Positions 7,408 through 16,238 of a stretch of DNA of 64,000 nucleotides are shown here, in pieces; position 1 is the first letter of the stretch, and each line of letters starts with the position of its first letter. A program made the translations under genes and the position numbers. The notes under the pieces were generated by a model, which ran no database searches, was not told the origin of the DNA, and was given only the letters and a program-made list of their open reading frames with translations. The stretch comes from Phytoactinopolyspora halotolerans (GTDB lineage Bacteria > Actinomycetota > Actinomycetes > Jiangellales > Jiangellaceae): positions 372,001-436,000 of the forward strand of contig NZ_JAAGOA010000003.1 in assembly GCF_010550675.1 (NCBI RefSeq), given 5' to 3'.

Positions 7408-8622
7408 ATGACGTCGGTGATCAGCTTTCGCGACGCCACCAAGGTGTTCGGCGGCGGGCCGGACGCCGTGCGCGCTGTCGACTCGGTCACGCTGGACATC
7501 GCCCGTGGTGAGATCTTCGGCGTGATCGGTTACTCGGGTGCGGGTAAGAGCACCCTGGTCCGGCTGATCAATGCGCTGGAGACGGCGACGTCGGGACAGG
7601 TGATCGTCGACGGCCAGGATGTCACCACGCTCCGGGAGGCTGAACTGCGGAAGGTCAGGGCCGGCATCGGGATGATCTTCCAGCAGTTCAACCTGATGAA
7701 CTCGCGGACCGTCGCGGGCAACGTGGGCTACCCGTTGAAGGTGGCCGGATGGTCGAAGCAGGACCGCAGGCGGCGCGTCGGGGAGCTGCTGGAGTTCGTC
7801 GGGCTGACGGACAAGGCGCGCAGCTACCCGGCGAAGCTCTCGGGCGGGCAGAAGCAGCGGGTCGGCATCGCGCGGGCGCTGGCGACGTCGCCGTCTATCC
7901 TGCTCGCCGACGAGGCGACGAGCGCGCTGGATCCGGACACCACGCAGGATGTGCTCGCGCTGCTGCGGCGGGTCAATCGCGAGCTGGGCGTCACCATCGT
8001 GGTGATCACCCATGAGATGGACGTGGTGCGCTCGATCGCGCATCGCGTCGCGGTGATGGAACACGGAAAGGTGATTGAGCACGGCCGGGCTTACGACGTG
8101 TTCGCCGCGCCGCGTGAACGCGCCACCCAGCGGTTCGTCGCGTCGACGTTGCAGGACCGGCCCAGCCCGGACGTGCTCGACCGGCTGCGGCACCGCCATC
8201 CGGGCCGGATGATCACGGTGACCGTCCGGGAGGGCGACGGCTACGGCACCGGCGATTCCCGTGTCGACGGCGTCGGCGGTTCCGGCGGATCCGGCGTCGA
8301 CGTGCTCGCCGCGCTGCGCCGGCATGGGGTGGACGGCACGATCGTCTTCGGCGGCATCACCGAGATCGACGAGCGGCCGTTCGGCAGCCTCACCGTCGAA
8401 CTCACCGGCGACGACGCGGCGATCGACGCGCTGATCGCCGACCTGCGCCGGGCCACCGACGTCCACGATCTGGGTATCGGCGACGCGCCGAGTGACCGGA
8501 CGACGGCGGACGTCGTCGGCGGCAGTCCGCCCGAGGCGTCCACAGGTGAGGGCGACGAGCCGGACGCGGATCCGTACGGCTTCGCCATGGATGCCATCCG
8601 ACGACACGGAGGGCCCCGATGA
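7408..8622 (+). CDS. metN: Methionine ABC transporter ATP-binding protein
   Basis: The ATPase of the D/L-methionine importer, 404 residues. Walker A is GYSGAGKST (41-49), the Q-loop is in FQQFNLM, the signature is LSGGQKQR, Walker B is ILLADEATSALD and the switch His is in ITHEMD. The C-terminus (about 265-345) has a NIL-type ferredoxin-like domain, which in MetN binds methionine and trans-inhibits transport. This NIL domain carries a Gly/Ser/Asp-rich insertion around residues 275-292 and is followed by an acidic tail of about 50 residues, making the protein longer than the usual 330-345. The ATG at 7408 is 10 bp after metQ. The stop overlaps metI (ATGA). Confidence 0.93.
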   Translation: MTSVISFRDATKVFGGGPDAVRAVDSVTLDIARGEIFGVIGYSGAGKSTLVRLINALETATSGQVIVDGQDVTTLREAELRKVRAGIGMIFQQFNLMNSRTVAGNVGYPLKVAGWSKQDRRRRVGELLEFVGLTDKARSYPAKLSGGQKQRVGIARALATSPSILLADEATSALDPDTTQDVLALLRRVNRELGVTIVVITHEMDVVRSIAHRVAVMEHGKVIEHGRAYDVFAAPRERATQRFVASTLQDRPSPDVLDRLRHRHPGRMITVTVREGDGYGTGDSRVDGVGGSGGSGVDVLAALRRHGVDGTIVFGGITEIDERPFGSLTVELTGDDAAIDALIADLRRATDVHDLGIGDAPSDRTTADVVGGSPPEASTGEGDEPDADPYGFAMDAIRRHGGPR

Positions 8623-9281
8623 ACCGCGACTGGTCCACGCTCGGGCCGATCCTGCTGGAGTCGGTCCGCGAGACCCTGTACATGGTGTCCATCACCATCG
8701 GTGTCGGTGGCTTCCTCGGCCTCGTCTTCGGCGTGCTGCTCTACGCGACGCGCAAGGGCAACCTCCTGCAGAACGCGGTCGTCTTCACGGTCCTGAACGT
8801 CGCGGTCAACATCGTCCGGCCGATCCCGTTCATCATCTTCATCACCGCGGTGGGGCCTCTCACGCTGGCGACCATCGGGACGACGATCGGGAACAACGCG
8901 GTCATCTTCGCGATGTCGATCATGGCGGCGTTCGTGACGGCGCGGATCGTGGAACAGAACCTGGTGGCCACGGATCCGGGCGTGATCGAGGCGGCGCGGG
9001 CGATGGGGGCCTCCCGGCTGCGGATCATCGTCACGGTGCTCATCCCGGAGGCGCTCGCTCCGCTGATCCTCGGGTACACGTTCCTGCTGATCGGCATCAT
9101 CGACATGTCGGCGCTGGCCGGGTACGTCGGCGGCGGGGGTCTGGGCAACTTTGCGATCGTGTACGGATATCAGCGGTTCAACTGGGAGGTCACGTTCGTG
9201 ACGGTCCTGGTGATCATCGCGATCGTCCAGCTCGCCCAGCTGCTCGGCAACTGGTTCGCCCGCAAAGCCCTGCACCGCTGA
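8619..9281 (+). CDS. metI: Methionine ABC transporter permease
   Basis: A 220-residue membrane permease with five or six helices and the cytoplasmic EAA loop EAARAMGASRLRI that docks on MetN. Length and sequence fit MetI of the methionine uptake family. The start codon overlaps the metN stop (ATGA), so the two subunits are translationally coupled. It is the last gene of the operon; an imperfect TGATC-type hairpin follows 17 bp downstream. Confidence 0.94.
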   Translation: MNRDWSTLGPILLESVRETLYMVSITIGVGGFLGLVFGVLLYATRKGNLLQNAVVFTVLNVAVNIVRPIPFIIFITAVGPLTLATIGTTIGNNAVIFAMSIMAAFVTARIVEQNLVATDPGVIEAARAMGASRLRIIVTVLIPEALAPLILGYTFLLIGIIDMSALAGYVGGGGLGNFAIVYGYQRFNWEVTFVTVLVIIAIVQLAQLLGNWFARKALHR

Positions 9282-9297
9282 CCATCTTTCCCTCCTG

Positions 9298-9347
9298 TGA
9301 TCACCGACGGTGGGATCGATGATGGTCGGTCTCACCGTCGATGATCA
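9298..9347. repeat. TGATCA-type hairpin downstream of metI
   Basis: TGATCACCGACGGTG (9298-9312) pairs with CACCGTCGATGATCA (9333-9347) at 14 of 15 positions across a 20-nt loop. It may end metQNI transcription, but no T-run follows. It shares the TGATCA base with hairpins at 5715, 32182 and 48198. Confidence 0.6.
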
Positions 9348-9403
9348 TTGAGGCGGGGCAAGAGGCGTTCGTCTCTTTCGGTGGCGGCGTTGGTCACATG
9401 AGC

Positions 9404-9433
9404 TTGTGAATGCATTCACAAAGTCGATAGAAT
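9404..9433 (+). promoter_or_regulatory. Rex operator over the ndh promoter
   Basis: TTGTGAATGCATTCACAA (9404-9421) is a perfect 18-bp palindrome and fits the redox-sensor Rex consensus TTGTGAA-N4-TTCACAA. It covers a -35-like TTGTGA that is followed after 18 bp by TAGAAT (9428-9433). Rex represses respiratory genes when NADH is low relative to NAD+ and releases the site when NADH accumulates. Control of the NADH dehydrogenase gene downstream is therefore expected. Confidence 0.85.
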
Positions 9434-9616
9434 GACTCATACGAGCCGAGAGACGTCCCGCGCGTCACCCGGCTTCCTCGTGAGAAGATTCGACGTCTCG
9501 ATGGCGTACCGATTCGGGCGACGGGGAACAGGAACGAAGGAGCGGGAACGCACGGACAGCGGACAGCAATGGCGCGCCGAATCGAGCCTGATGACGAACG
9601 GACGTGAGGTGAAGGC

Positions 9617-10939
9617 GTGAACACCCAGCACAAGGCTCCGCACATTCTCATTCTGGGCGGCGGGTATGTCGGCATGTACACGGCACTCGGCCTGCAGAAG
9701 AAGCTACGCAACGGGCAGGCCACGGTCACCGTCGTCGACCCGCGCTCCTACATGACGTACCAGCCGTTCCTCCCCGAGGCGGCAGCCGGTGCGCTGGAGC
9801 CGCGGCACGTCGTCGTCCCGCTCCGCAAGGTGCTGCGCCGGTGCAACATCATCACCGGCCGGGTGGCCTCGATCGCGCATCAAGACCGGAAGGTCACGGT
9901 CGAGCCGGAGGCCGGCGAGCCCTACGACATCGACTACGACATTCTGGTCGTCGCGCTCGGATCGATCGCGCGCACGCTGCCGATTCCCGGCCTGGCCGAC
10001 TGCGGCATCGGGTTCAAACAGGTCGAGGAAGCCATCGCACTGCGTAACCACGTGCTCGAGCAGTTCGACATCGCGGCCTCCACCACCGACGAAGAGGTCC
10101 GACGGCGCGCGTTGACGTTCGTCGTGGTGGGTGGCGGTTTCGCCGGTGCGGAGGCGTTGGGTGAGCTGGAGAACATGGCGCAGTACGCCCGCCGGTACTA
10201 CCCCCGGATCGGCAAGGGCGACATGCGCTGGGTGCTGGTAGACGCGGCGGAGCGGATCCTGCCCGAGGTCGGCGACGAGATGGGCGTCTACGCGGTCGAG
10301 GAGCTCAGCAACCGCGGCGTCGAGATCAGACTGAAGACCTTCCTCAATTCGTGCGAGAACGGACACGTGGTGCTGTCGAAGGGCAAACCGTTCGACTCCA
10401 ACACGATCGTCTGGACCGCCGGCGTCAAGGCCAACCCGGTGCTGGCCGACAGCGACCTCCCGCTCGACGGGCGCGGCCGGGTCACCTGCACCGCCGATAT
10501 GCGGGTCGCCGGGACCGACGACGCGTGGGCTGCCGGCGACAACGCCGCCGTCCCGGACCTGACCGCCGACGACCCGGACGCCGTCTGCGCGCCGAACGCG
10601 CAGCACGCGGTTCGCCAGGCGAAGCTGCTGGCGAAGAACATCGTGGCCACGCTGAACGGCGAGCAGCCCAAGGAGTACCGGCACAAATACGTGGGCTCGG
10701 TCGCGAGCCTCGGCCTCTACCGCGGCGTCGCGCACGTGTACGGCGTCAAGGTCAAGGGTTTCCCCGCCTGGTTCATGCACCGGACGTACCACATGAGCAA
10801 GATGCCGACGTTCAACCGCAAGGCTCGCGTGCTCGTCGACTGGACGATGGCGTTGCTGTTCCGTCGCGAGGTGGTGACGCTCGGGCGGATGCGCATGCCG
10901 CGCGATGAGTTCCGCCGTGCCGCGGCTCCGAAGGATTGA
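9617..10939 (+). CDS. ndh: Type II NADH dehydrogenase (NDH-2)
   Basis: A non-proton-pumping NADH:quinone oxidoreductase of 440 residues at the inner face of the membrane. The FAD-binding motif GGGYVG is at 14-19, the NADH-binding motif GGGFAG at 172-177, and the family block DPRSYMTYQPFLPEAAAG follows the first Rossmann fold. TAGVKAN and AAGDNAA mark the second FAD contact. The C-terminal amphipathic region that anchors NDH-2 to the membrane is present. The GTG start has GAGGTGAAGG upstream. A Rex operator lies about 200 bp upstream over a promoter, leaving an untranslated leader of about 175 nt. Confidence 0.92.
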   Translation: MNTQHKAPHILILGGGYVGMYTALGLQKKLRNGQATVTVVDPRSYMTYQPFLPEAAAGALEPRHVVVPLRKVLRRCNIITGRVASIAHQDRKVTVEPEAGEPYDIDYDILVVALGSIARTLPIPGLADCGIGFKQVEEAIALRNHVLEQFDIAASTTDEEVRRRALTFVVVGGGFAGAEALGELENMAQYARRYYPRIGKGDMRWVLVDAAERILPEVGDEMGVYAVEELSNRGVEIRLKTFLNSCENGHVVLSKGKPFDSNTIVWTAGVKANPVLADSDLPLDGRGRVTCTADMRVAGTDDAWAAGDNAAVPDLTADDPDAVCAPNAQHAVRQAKLLAKNIVATLNGEQPKEYRHKYVGSVASLGLYRGVAHVYGVKVKGFPAWFMHRTYHMSKMPTFNRKARVLVDWTMALLFRREVVTLGRMRMPRDEFRRAAAPKD

Positions 10940-11166
10940 GGTTCTGCGGAGGTTCCTGCCCGGCTACGGTCCGGCCATGATCGCGTCGGTTCTGGCCGGC
11001 GTGCCCGTGGTGTTGTGGCGCGTGCACTCATCCGCCGGCCTGTACCCGTCGTCGATGTAGAGGGAGGCGCGTCCTCCGAGTCGTCTCGGCATCAACGCCG
11101 GATGCAACCGGAGAAGCCGGCCAGGCGTAGTACGGATGAGATGCGTCACGTGAACGGAGGCCGGTT

Positions 11167-11664
11167 GTGGATCCTGCGGCGTTCGACACCTTCTACAGTG
11201 CGTCCTTTCCACGCGTCGTCGGTCAGATCTATGCGATGTGCGGAGATCTGACCGAGGCCCAGGACTGTGTCCAGGAGGCGTTCATCCGGGCGTGGGATCA
11301 CCGACGCCAGCTAGATCGTGCCCGCTCGCCCGAGGCCTGGGTGCGGACCGTCGCGTGGCGGCTGGCAGTCAGCCGCTGGCGGAAGATCCGAAGGTCCGTC
11401 GCGCTAACGGACCGATCGAGATTGCCGGCGCCGCCGCAGGAACCCGACGTAGAGCATGCGGCCCTGACTGCGGCCTTGAGACGGATACCCGAAGAGCAGC
11501 GTCGCGCGATCGTGTTGCACCACCTGTGTGACATGTCGGTGGAGGAGGTGGCCGCCGAGACTGGAGCTCCGGCAGGCACGGTCAAGGCGCGCCTGTCACG
11601 CGGGCGTGCGGCGCTGGCGGTGCTGCTCGGCGACGGCGAAGCGAAGGAGACCCGTGATGCCTGA
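11167..11664 (+). CDS. ECF RNA polymerase sigma factor (SigE-like)
   Basis: A 165-residue extracytoplasmic-function sigma factor. Region 2 is at about 8-70 (DCVQEAFIRAWDHR binds core polymerase and the -10 element). Region 4 is at about 100-150 and contains the helix-turn-helix MSVEEVAAETGAPAGTVKARLSRGR. The protein lacks region 3 as expected. The GTG start is preceded by GGAGG. The end overlaps the next gene by 8 bp, so the pair is coupled. The downstream single-helix membrane protein is in the usual place of an anti-sigma factor. Confidence 0.88.
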   Translation: MDPAAFDTFYSASFPRVVGQIYAMCGDLTEAQDCVQEAFIRAWDHRRQLDRARSPEAWVRTVAWRLAVSRWRKIRRSVALTDRSRLPAPPQEPDVEHAALTAALRRIPEEQRRAIVLHHLCDMSVEEVAAETGAPAGTVKARLSRGRAALAVLLGDGEAKETRDA

Positions 11665-12502
11665 GAACACCTCTAATGAGGCGCTGGAACAGCTGCGCTC
11701 GCTGGCCGACGCCGCGGGCCGTGCGGCGTCGAGACTCCCAGGTCAGCAGGTCCGGGCTCGTGGCGCGCGCCGGCATCGACGGCGTGCCACGGCTGGCGCC
11801 GCGGCAGCCGTCGCGGTGATCGTCGCGTTCGTCGGCGGCGGATACGCGGTGATCGGAGAGCCGCGGAGCTCGTCCGTGCAACCCGCTGACCAGTCGCCAT
11901 CACCGACGGTCGTCCCGTCCCCGTCGTCGCCGACGGCCGATCCGTCCACATTTCCGACGGCGATCCCCTCGGATTTCCCGATCGACCGGGACTTGCCCGA
12001 TTACGGAAGCGACGGCGAACAGCAAGGTCCAGCTGCGGATGTCGAGATCCGCGAGTTCGCGCCGTGCGGTGTGCCTGGTTTCCCGGTCGATATCGTACCG
12101 ATCGACCGGCTGGGCGTGCGATACGCAGCTCCTGAGCTTGAACAGTTCCGCCTGGTCCATCTGTACGCAAACACCCGCGAGGCGGACGTGGCGCTCGCAC
12201 AGGTTGCCGACGCCGTAGCCGAGTGTCCGCAGGAGGAACGCGACAGTGGGTCGGTGGCCGGGCACAGCCTCGGGCGCACGTCGCTGGGCGATGACAGTCT
12301 GGTCGTGGTAACTCGCTACGCCACGGATGCCGTGCCACAGCTCGGTGTCGACCAACTGCACATCGTCCGGACCGGCCCGGCGGTGCTCGTGGTGACCGCC
12401 TTCGGCGCGTATGAGCCGCGCTCTGACCTTGAAGGCGAGTGGATCGATGAGACGACCGACCTGGTCCGTTCGCTGGCCGACGATCTGCAAGCTCGCCTGT
12501 GA
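11657..12502 (+). CDS. Single-pass membrane protein, putative anti-sigma partner
   Basis: A 281-residue protein. It has an N-terminal cytosolic segment (about 1-45) with a basic stretch RARGARRHRRR, one membrane helix (about 46-66), a Pro/Ser/Thr-rich linker (about 75-125) and a C-terminal extracellular domain of about 150 residues with no motif I recognise. It overlaps the ECF sigma gene by 8 bp, which argues for a regulatory partnership. The short cytosolic segment lacks the HxxxCxxC zinc motif of ZAS-type anti-sigma factors, so the assignment rests on position and topology. The outer domain could be the sensor. Confidence 0.6.
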   Translation: MPENTSNEALEQLRSLADAAGRAASRLPGQQVRARGARRHRRRATAGAAAAVAVIVAFVGGGYAVIGEPRSSSVQPADQSPSPTVVPSPSSPTADPSTFPTAIPSDFPIDRDLPDYGSDGEQQGPAADVEIREFAPCGVPGFPVDIVPIDRLGVRYAAPELEQFRLVHLYANTREADVALAQVADAVAECPQEERDSGSVAGHSLGRTSLGDDSLVVVTRYATDAVPQLGVDQLHIVRTGPAVLVVTAFGAYEPRSDLEGEWIDETTDLVRSLADDLQARL

Positions 12503-12685
12503 CCCTCGTGGCCGAGTCTTTGCGGCCGCAGCAGGCGGCGCCCCGGGCTGGACGACCAAGGCACGGCGCCTGCTACCCCTGCCAGGGCCCATCAGATGCC
12601 CGAGAGGGTGTATAAGGGGACTCGAGGAGGGCTGCAGCGACGTTGGGGCTGAGTCGCGGACGATGGGTAGGAGGGCGAAGAACTG

Positions 12686-13990
12686 ATGGTGCCTGGTGGG
12701 GGAGCGGCAGCACGGATCGCGGCCCTGGTGGAGCGGGTGCTGGGGCAGCCGTCGCCGCTGGCGCTGCGCACCTGGGACGGTACCCAGGTCGGGCGGGATG
12801 ACGGTCCGGTGCTGGTGATCAGATCTCGGCGGGCGATTCGCCGGGTGCTGTGGCAGCCGGACGAACTGGGGCTCGCCCGTGCGTGGGTGGCAGGCGAGCT
12901 CGACGTCGACGGTGACCTGGAAGAGGCGTTGGCCCGGCTGGACGACGTCCTCAACGGCCTCGACTCGCGTCCCAAGCTGAGTGCCGCGGACCGGGCGGAG
13001 GCGTTGCGGGCAGCGATCCTGCTCGGCGCCGTCGGTCCGCAACCCAAACCGCCCGCGATCGAGGCGGAGCTCGGTGGGCGGCGGCACAGCAAGAGCCGGG
13101 ATCGTCACGCCGTCACCCATCACTACGATGTCGGCAACGACTTCTACGAGCTGGTGCTCGGACCGTCCATGGTGTATTCGTGTGCCTACTGGACAGGTGG
13201 CGACGACCCGTCGTACACGTTGGAAGACGCCCAGCGGGACAAACACGAGATGATCTGCCGCAAGCTCGGCTTGGAGCCCGGCATGCGGTTGCTGGACGTC
13301 GGGTGCGGCTGGGGCTCGTTGGTCATCCACGCTGCGCGTGAGTACGGCGTGCAGGCGGTGGGTGTCACTCTCTCGCAGGCGCAGGCGGAGTTCGCGAAAC
13401 GCCGCATCGCCGACGCCGGTCTGGCTGATCGGGTCGAGGTGCGGGTCCAGGACTGGCGGGACGTCGACGACGGCCCGTACGACGCGATCAGCAGCGTCGG
13501 CATGGCCGAGCATCTGGGCGCCGAGATGTGGAACCACTATGCGTCGCACCTGCACGACCTGCTGGCGCCTGGCGGGCGGTTGCTCAACCATCAGATCGTG
13601 CGGGCGCCGCGGCAGCGTCCGGGCACGACGCCGGCGCCCGGACGCTCGCGCGGTCGGACGTTCATCGACGCGTACGTCTTCCCGGACGGGGAGCTGATCC
13701 CGGTCGGAGAGGTCGCCGGCCGCCTGGAGCAGGGAGGCTTGGAGGTCAGGGACGCGCAGAACCTGCGCGAGCACTATGCCCGGACGCTGCGTGCCTGGGT
13801 GGCCAACCTGGAGGGCGGCTGGGATCGTGCGGTTTCACTGGCCGGGGCCGCTCGGGCGCGGGTGTGGCGGCTGTACATGACCGGCTCCGCGCTGTCCTTC
13901 GACGCCGGGCGGATCGGCATCCACCAGGTGCTGGCCGTGCGACCCGACGCCCATGGAGTCAGCGACATGCCGATGGTGCGCACGATCTGA
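12686..13990 (+). CDS. Cyclopropane-fatty-acyl-phospholipid synthase family methyltransferase
   Basis: A 434-residue SAM-dependent enzyme of the CFA synthase/mycolic acid cyclopropane synthase family, expected to modify unsaturated acyl chains of membrane lipids. The N-terminal lipid-binding region is at about 20-120. The catalytic domain starts at HYDVGNDFYELVLGPSMVYSCAYW, which is a family signature (seen in two parts, 146-169). The SAM motif DVGCGWGS is at 204-211, and VGMAEHLG follows, where CFA synthases have a conserved Glu. The ATG has AGGAGGG upstream. The gene stands alone, convergent with peptide deformylase 24 bp away. Confidence 0.88.
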   Translation: MVPGGGAAARIAALVERVLGQPSPLALRTWDGTQVGRDDGPVLVIRSRRAIRRVLWQPDELGLARAWVAGELDVDGDLEEALARLDDVLNGLDSRPKLSAADRAEALRAAILLGAVGPQPKPPAIEAELGGRRHSKSRDRHAVTHHYDVGNDFYELVLGPSMVYSCAYWTGGDDPSYTLEDAQRDKHEMICRKLGLEPGMRLLDVGCGWGSLVIHAAREYGVQAVGVTLSQAQAEFAKRRIADAGLADRVEVRVQDWRDVDDGPYDAISSVGMAEHLGAEMWNHYASHLHDLLAPGGRLLNHQIVRAPRQRPGTTPAPGRSRGRTFIDAYVFPDGELIPVGEVAGRLEQGGLEVRDAQNLREHYARTLRAWVANLEGGWDRAVSLAGAARARVWRLYMTGSALSFDAGRIGIHQVLAVRPDAHGVSDMPMVRTI

Positions 13991-14014
13991 CGACGGGCGT
14001 CGCCGGGGACCGGT

Positions 14015-14572
14015 TCACAGGTATGTCTTGCGCGGAAATATGGCGTGCGCTCCGGCGACGCGATCGAGAAAGAGGAAGCCCTCGCAGTGGTCGACCTCGT
14101 GCTGCAGCGCCCGTGCCTCGAAGGCGTCCGTCTCAACCGTGACCTCCTCTGCGGACCCCGGCAGCTGGCCGACGACGGTCAGCCGGGTGGCTCGCTTGAC
14201 GTCGCCGGTCAGGTCGGGCACCGACATGCAGCCCTCGCGACCCTTCTCCTTCCGGCTGGCCTCGACGACGCGTGCGTTGCACAGGGCGAAGGTGCCGTGC
14301 GTCGTCCGTGCCTTCGGATGACCGACGACGTCGACGCAGAACACGTGCAGGCCGATGCCCACCTGGCTGGCGGCCAGTCCGACGCACCCCGGGGAGACGC
14401 GCATGGTGGCGACCAGATCCGCGGCGAGCTGCACGACCGCGCTGTCCATCGGATCGACCTTGACCGACGCCGCCGACAGCACACCGGCCGGCGCACGGAC
14501 GACCTCCAGCACGCGCCCGTCGACGCCGAGATCGGCCTCGGACCAGTCGCGGACCACGTCAGACGTGCTCAC
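14015..14572 (-). CDS. def: Peptide deformylase
   Basis: A metalloenzyme removing the formyl group from the N-terminal Met of new proteins. The three family motifs are present in order: GLAASQ (65-70, usually GxGLAAPQ), EGCMS (113-117, with the metal-binding Cys115) and QHEVDH (157-162, with two metal-binding His and the catalytic Glu). The Ser for Pro change in motif 1 and the overall divergence fit an accessory type of deformylase in actinobacteria. The GTG start overlaps the stop of the ACT-domain gene (GTGA). Confidence 0.9.
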   Translation of the reverse strand: MSTSDVVRDWSEADLGVDGRVLEVVRAPAGVLSAASVKVDPMDSAVVQLAADLVATMRVSPGCVGLAASQVGIGLHVFCVDVVGHPKARTTHGTFALCNARVVEASRKEKGREGCMSVPDLTGDVKRATRLTVVGQLPGSAEEVTVETDAFEARALQHEVDHCEGFLFLDRVAGAHAIFPRKTYL

Positions 14573-15087
14573 AGAACGTCCGCTTCCTGGGGATGGAACG
14601 CCACGTCGACCTCGAGCTCACGGCCGATCCGCCGCAGCTCGTCCACGAGTGCGTGTTCGTCGGCCGTGGCGGGCAGATCCACCTCGGCGGCGACGACGTA
14701 AAGGTCGCCGCTGAGCCGGGTGGTGAGGTCGGTGATGTTGCCGCCGGCGTCGGCGACCGCACGGGTCAGCGCCGCCACGATCCCGAGCCGGTCGCCCCCG
14801 TGCACGGTCAGCAGGTACGGCCGCGCCGACGCGGCGGACGGATCCTCCGGCGCGACCTCGCGTGCCGAGACTTGCAGGGTGCCGTCCGCTGTCAGGGGCG
14901 ACAGCGCCTGCTCGACGTTCTCGGCGGAGACCTGGCCGGCGCAGAGCAGCATCATCGCGAAATGCCCGCGCAGCCGGGTCATGGTCGAGTCTTCGAGGTT
15001 GACACCGAGGTCGGCGAGGGTGCCGGTGGCTTCGGCGATGATGCCGGGACGGTCGTGTCCGATGACGGTGATGGCGATCAGGCTCAC
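14569..15087 (-). CDS. Tandem ACT-domain protein (GcvR-like)
   Basis: A 172-residue protein made of two ACT ligand-binding domains: residues 3-75 (ITVIGHDRPGIIAEATGTL) and about 90-165 (LTVHGGDRLGIVAALTRAVADAGGN). There is no catalytic domain, as in GcvR and related amino-acid-sensing regulators. I chose GTG 15087 because the first ACT strand starts there; the frame stays open further upstream but without homology sense. It is coupled to peptide deformylase by a 4-bp overlap. The ligand and target are unknown; glycine or another amino acid is the usual guess. Confidence 0.85.
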   Translation of the reverse strand: MSLIAITVIGHDRPGIIAEATGTLADLGVNLEDSTMTRLRGHFAMMLLCAGQVSAENVEQALSPLTADGTLQVSAREVAPEDPSAASARPYLLTVHGGDRLGIVAALTRAVADAGGNITDLTTRLSGDLYVVAAEVDLPATADEHALVDELRRIGRELEVDVAFHPQEADVL

Positions 15088-15195
15088 AGACCTATCAAAC
15101 CGTACGCACCGTTGGCGTGCTGCTCCGGCTCGGTTTAGTGCCGGCGCGCCATCCGGGTTCCGCGCACGGCCCAGAACCAACCGGCCGATGGCGCG

Positions 15196-15909
15196 TTATC
15201 CGTGCTGGCGCTTGACAGTGTCGGCGAATCTACGCGCGACGACGCGCCAATGCCGGGTCGAGTCAGGCTCGTCGGCCAGCGCCTGCCGGTAGAGGTGTTG
15301 CCGGTCGAATCCCTGATTGCGGAGCTCGTCCTCGTCCCACTCCAGGATCCGATCGGCCGAGGCCTCCGGATGGAACTGCACGCCCCAAGCGAGTTCGCCG
15401 ACCCGGAACGCCTGGTATGGGCAGCGCTCGGTGGAGGCCAGCCAGGTGGCGCCGACGGGCAGCGCGGTGACCGCGTCGACGTGATGCTCGACGGCGTTCA
15501 CGACACTCGGAAGGTCGCGGAACAGCGCGTCGTCGCGAGCCTCCGCACGCAGGGTGAGCGGTATGCTGCCCTGTTCCGGCGCGCCGGCATCGGCCAGCAC
15601 CTTGCCTCCGGCGACGTGCGCCAGCAGCTGTCCGCCGAGGCAGATCCCGAACATCGGGCGGTGCCGCTCGAGCGCCTGTGTGGTGAGCGCGCGGGTTTTC
15701 GGCAACCACGTCGCGCGTGTGTCGTCGTCGGGCATGTAACCTCCACCCAGGACGATGAGTGCGTCGTGTTCGAGCCGGTCCGGCAGGGTTGCCCCGTCGA
15801 ACGCCCGGACGACGTCGAGGTCCAGCCCATCGGCGGCGAGCCAGTCACCGAGCCTGCGTGGGCTGCCCTTGGGGGTGTTCTGAACGACGAGCACGCGCGG
15901 AGAGGTCAT
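15196..15909 (-). CDS. Type 1 glutamine amidotransferase
   Basis: A stand-alone class I glutamine amidotransferase of 237 residues that releases ammonia from glutamine. The oxyanion strand is near VLGGGYMP, the nucleophile elbow is GICLGGQ with Cys90, and the catalytic His180/Glu182 are in FHPEAS, so the triad is complete. This group (GuaA-like, including YfeJ-type proteins) is often annotated as GMP-synthase-like, but no synthase partner is adjacent. The ATG is 133 bp from the divergent tRNA gene. Confidence 0.88.
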   Translation of the reverse strand: MTSPRVLVVQNTPKGSPRRLGDWLAADGLDLDVVRAFDGATLPDRLEHDALIVLGGGYMPDDDTRATWLPKTRALTTQALERHRPMFGICLGGQLLAHVAGGKVLADAGAPEQGSIPLTLRAEARDDALFRDLPSVVNAVEHHVDAVTALPVGATWLASTERCPYQAFRVGELAWGVQFHPEASADRILEWDEDELRNQGFDRQHLYRQALADEPDSTRHWRVVARRFADTVKRQHG

Positions 15910-16042
15910 CCGTCGAGGATAGAAGGATCACCGACGCGGCGCATCCAAGGGACGCGCTGGGACGCTCTCGGGGCCGGTGCCAGCGTGGCGGCTGTGCGAG
16001 GCTCCAGGCATGACCTTATGGCGTAGAGTCTTTGTCGGAAAT

Positions 16043-16116
16043 GCCCGTGTAGCCCAATCGGCAGAGGCAGCGGACTTAAAATCCGTTCAGTGTGGGTTCG
16101 AGTCCCACCGCGGGCA
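16043..16116 (+). tRNA. tRNA with UAA anticodon (Leu-type codon), class I shape
   Basis: A full cloverleaf can be drawn. The acceptor stem is 16043-16049 with 16109-16115 (one G-U pair). The D arm starts at 16052 with GG in the loop. The anticodon stem 16070-16074/16082-16086 has loop CTTAAAA and anticodon TAA at 16077-16079. The variable loop is only five bases (TCAGT, 16087-16091). The T arm is 16092-16108 with TTCGAGT, and the discriminator is A116. CCA is not encoded. UAA reads the rare codon UUA (Leu), but bacterial tRNA-Leu normally has a long variable arm. The isotype is therefore assigned from the anticodon only. Confidence 0.85.
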
Positions 16117-16238
16117 CCCCGATCGACTACCGGTCGCCGATGGAGGCGTCCAAGAAGCGCGACCGGCGGCACTTGGAGTCATGCTCAGGCCCGTGTCATA
16201 CAGATGGGCGCCGTGTCGAACGGCCCGGCGGCGCGAGA

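Noticed and set aside
9432-9620. A 62-codon frame just upstream of ndh
   Set aside because: It starts at the ATG right after the -10 and overlaps the ndh start, but has no ribosome site and no family resemblance; most likely untranslated leader.
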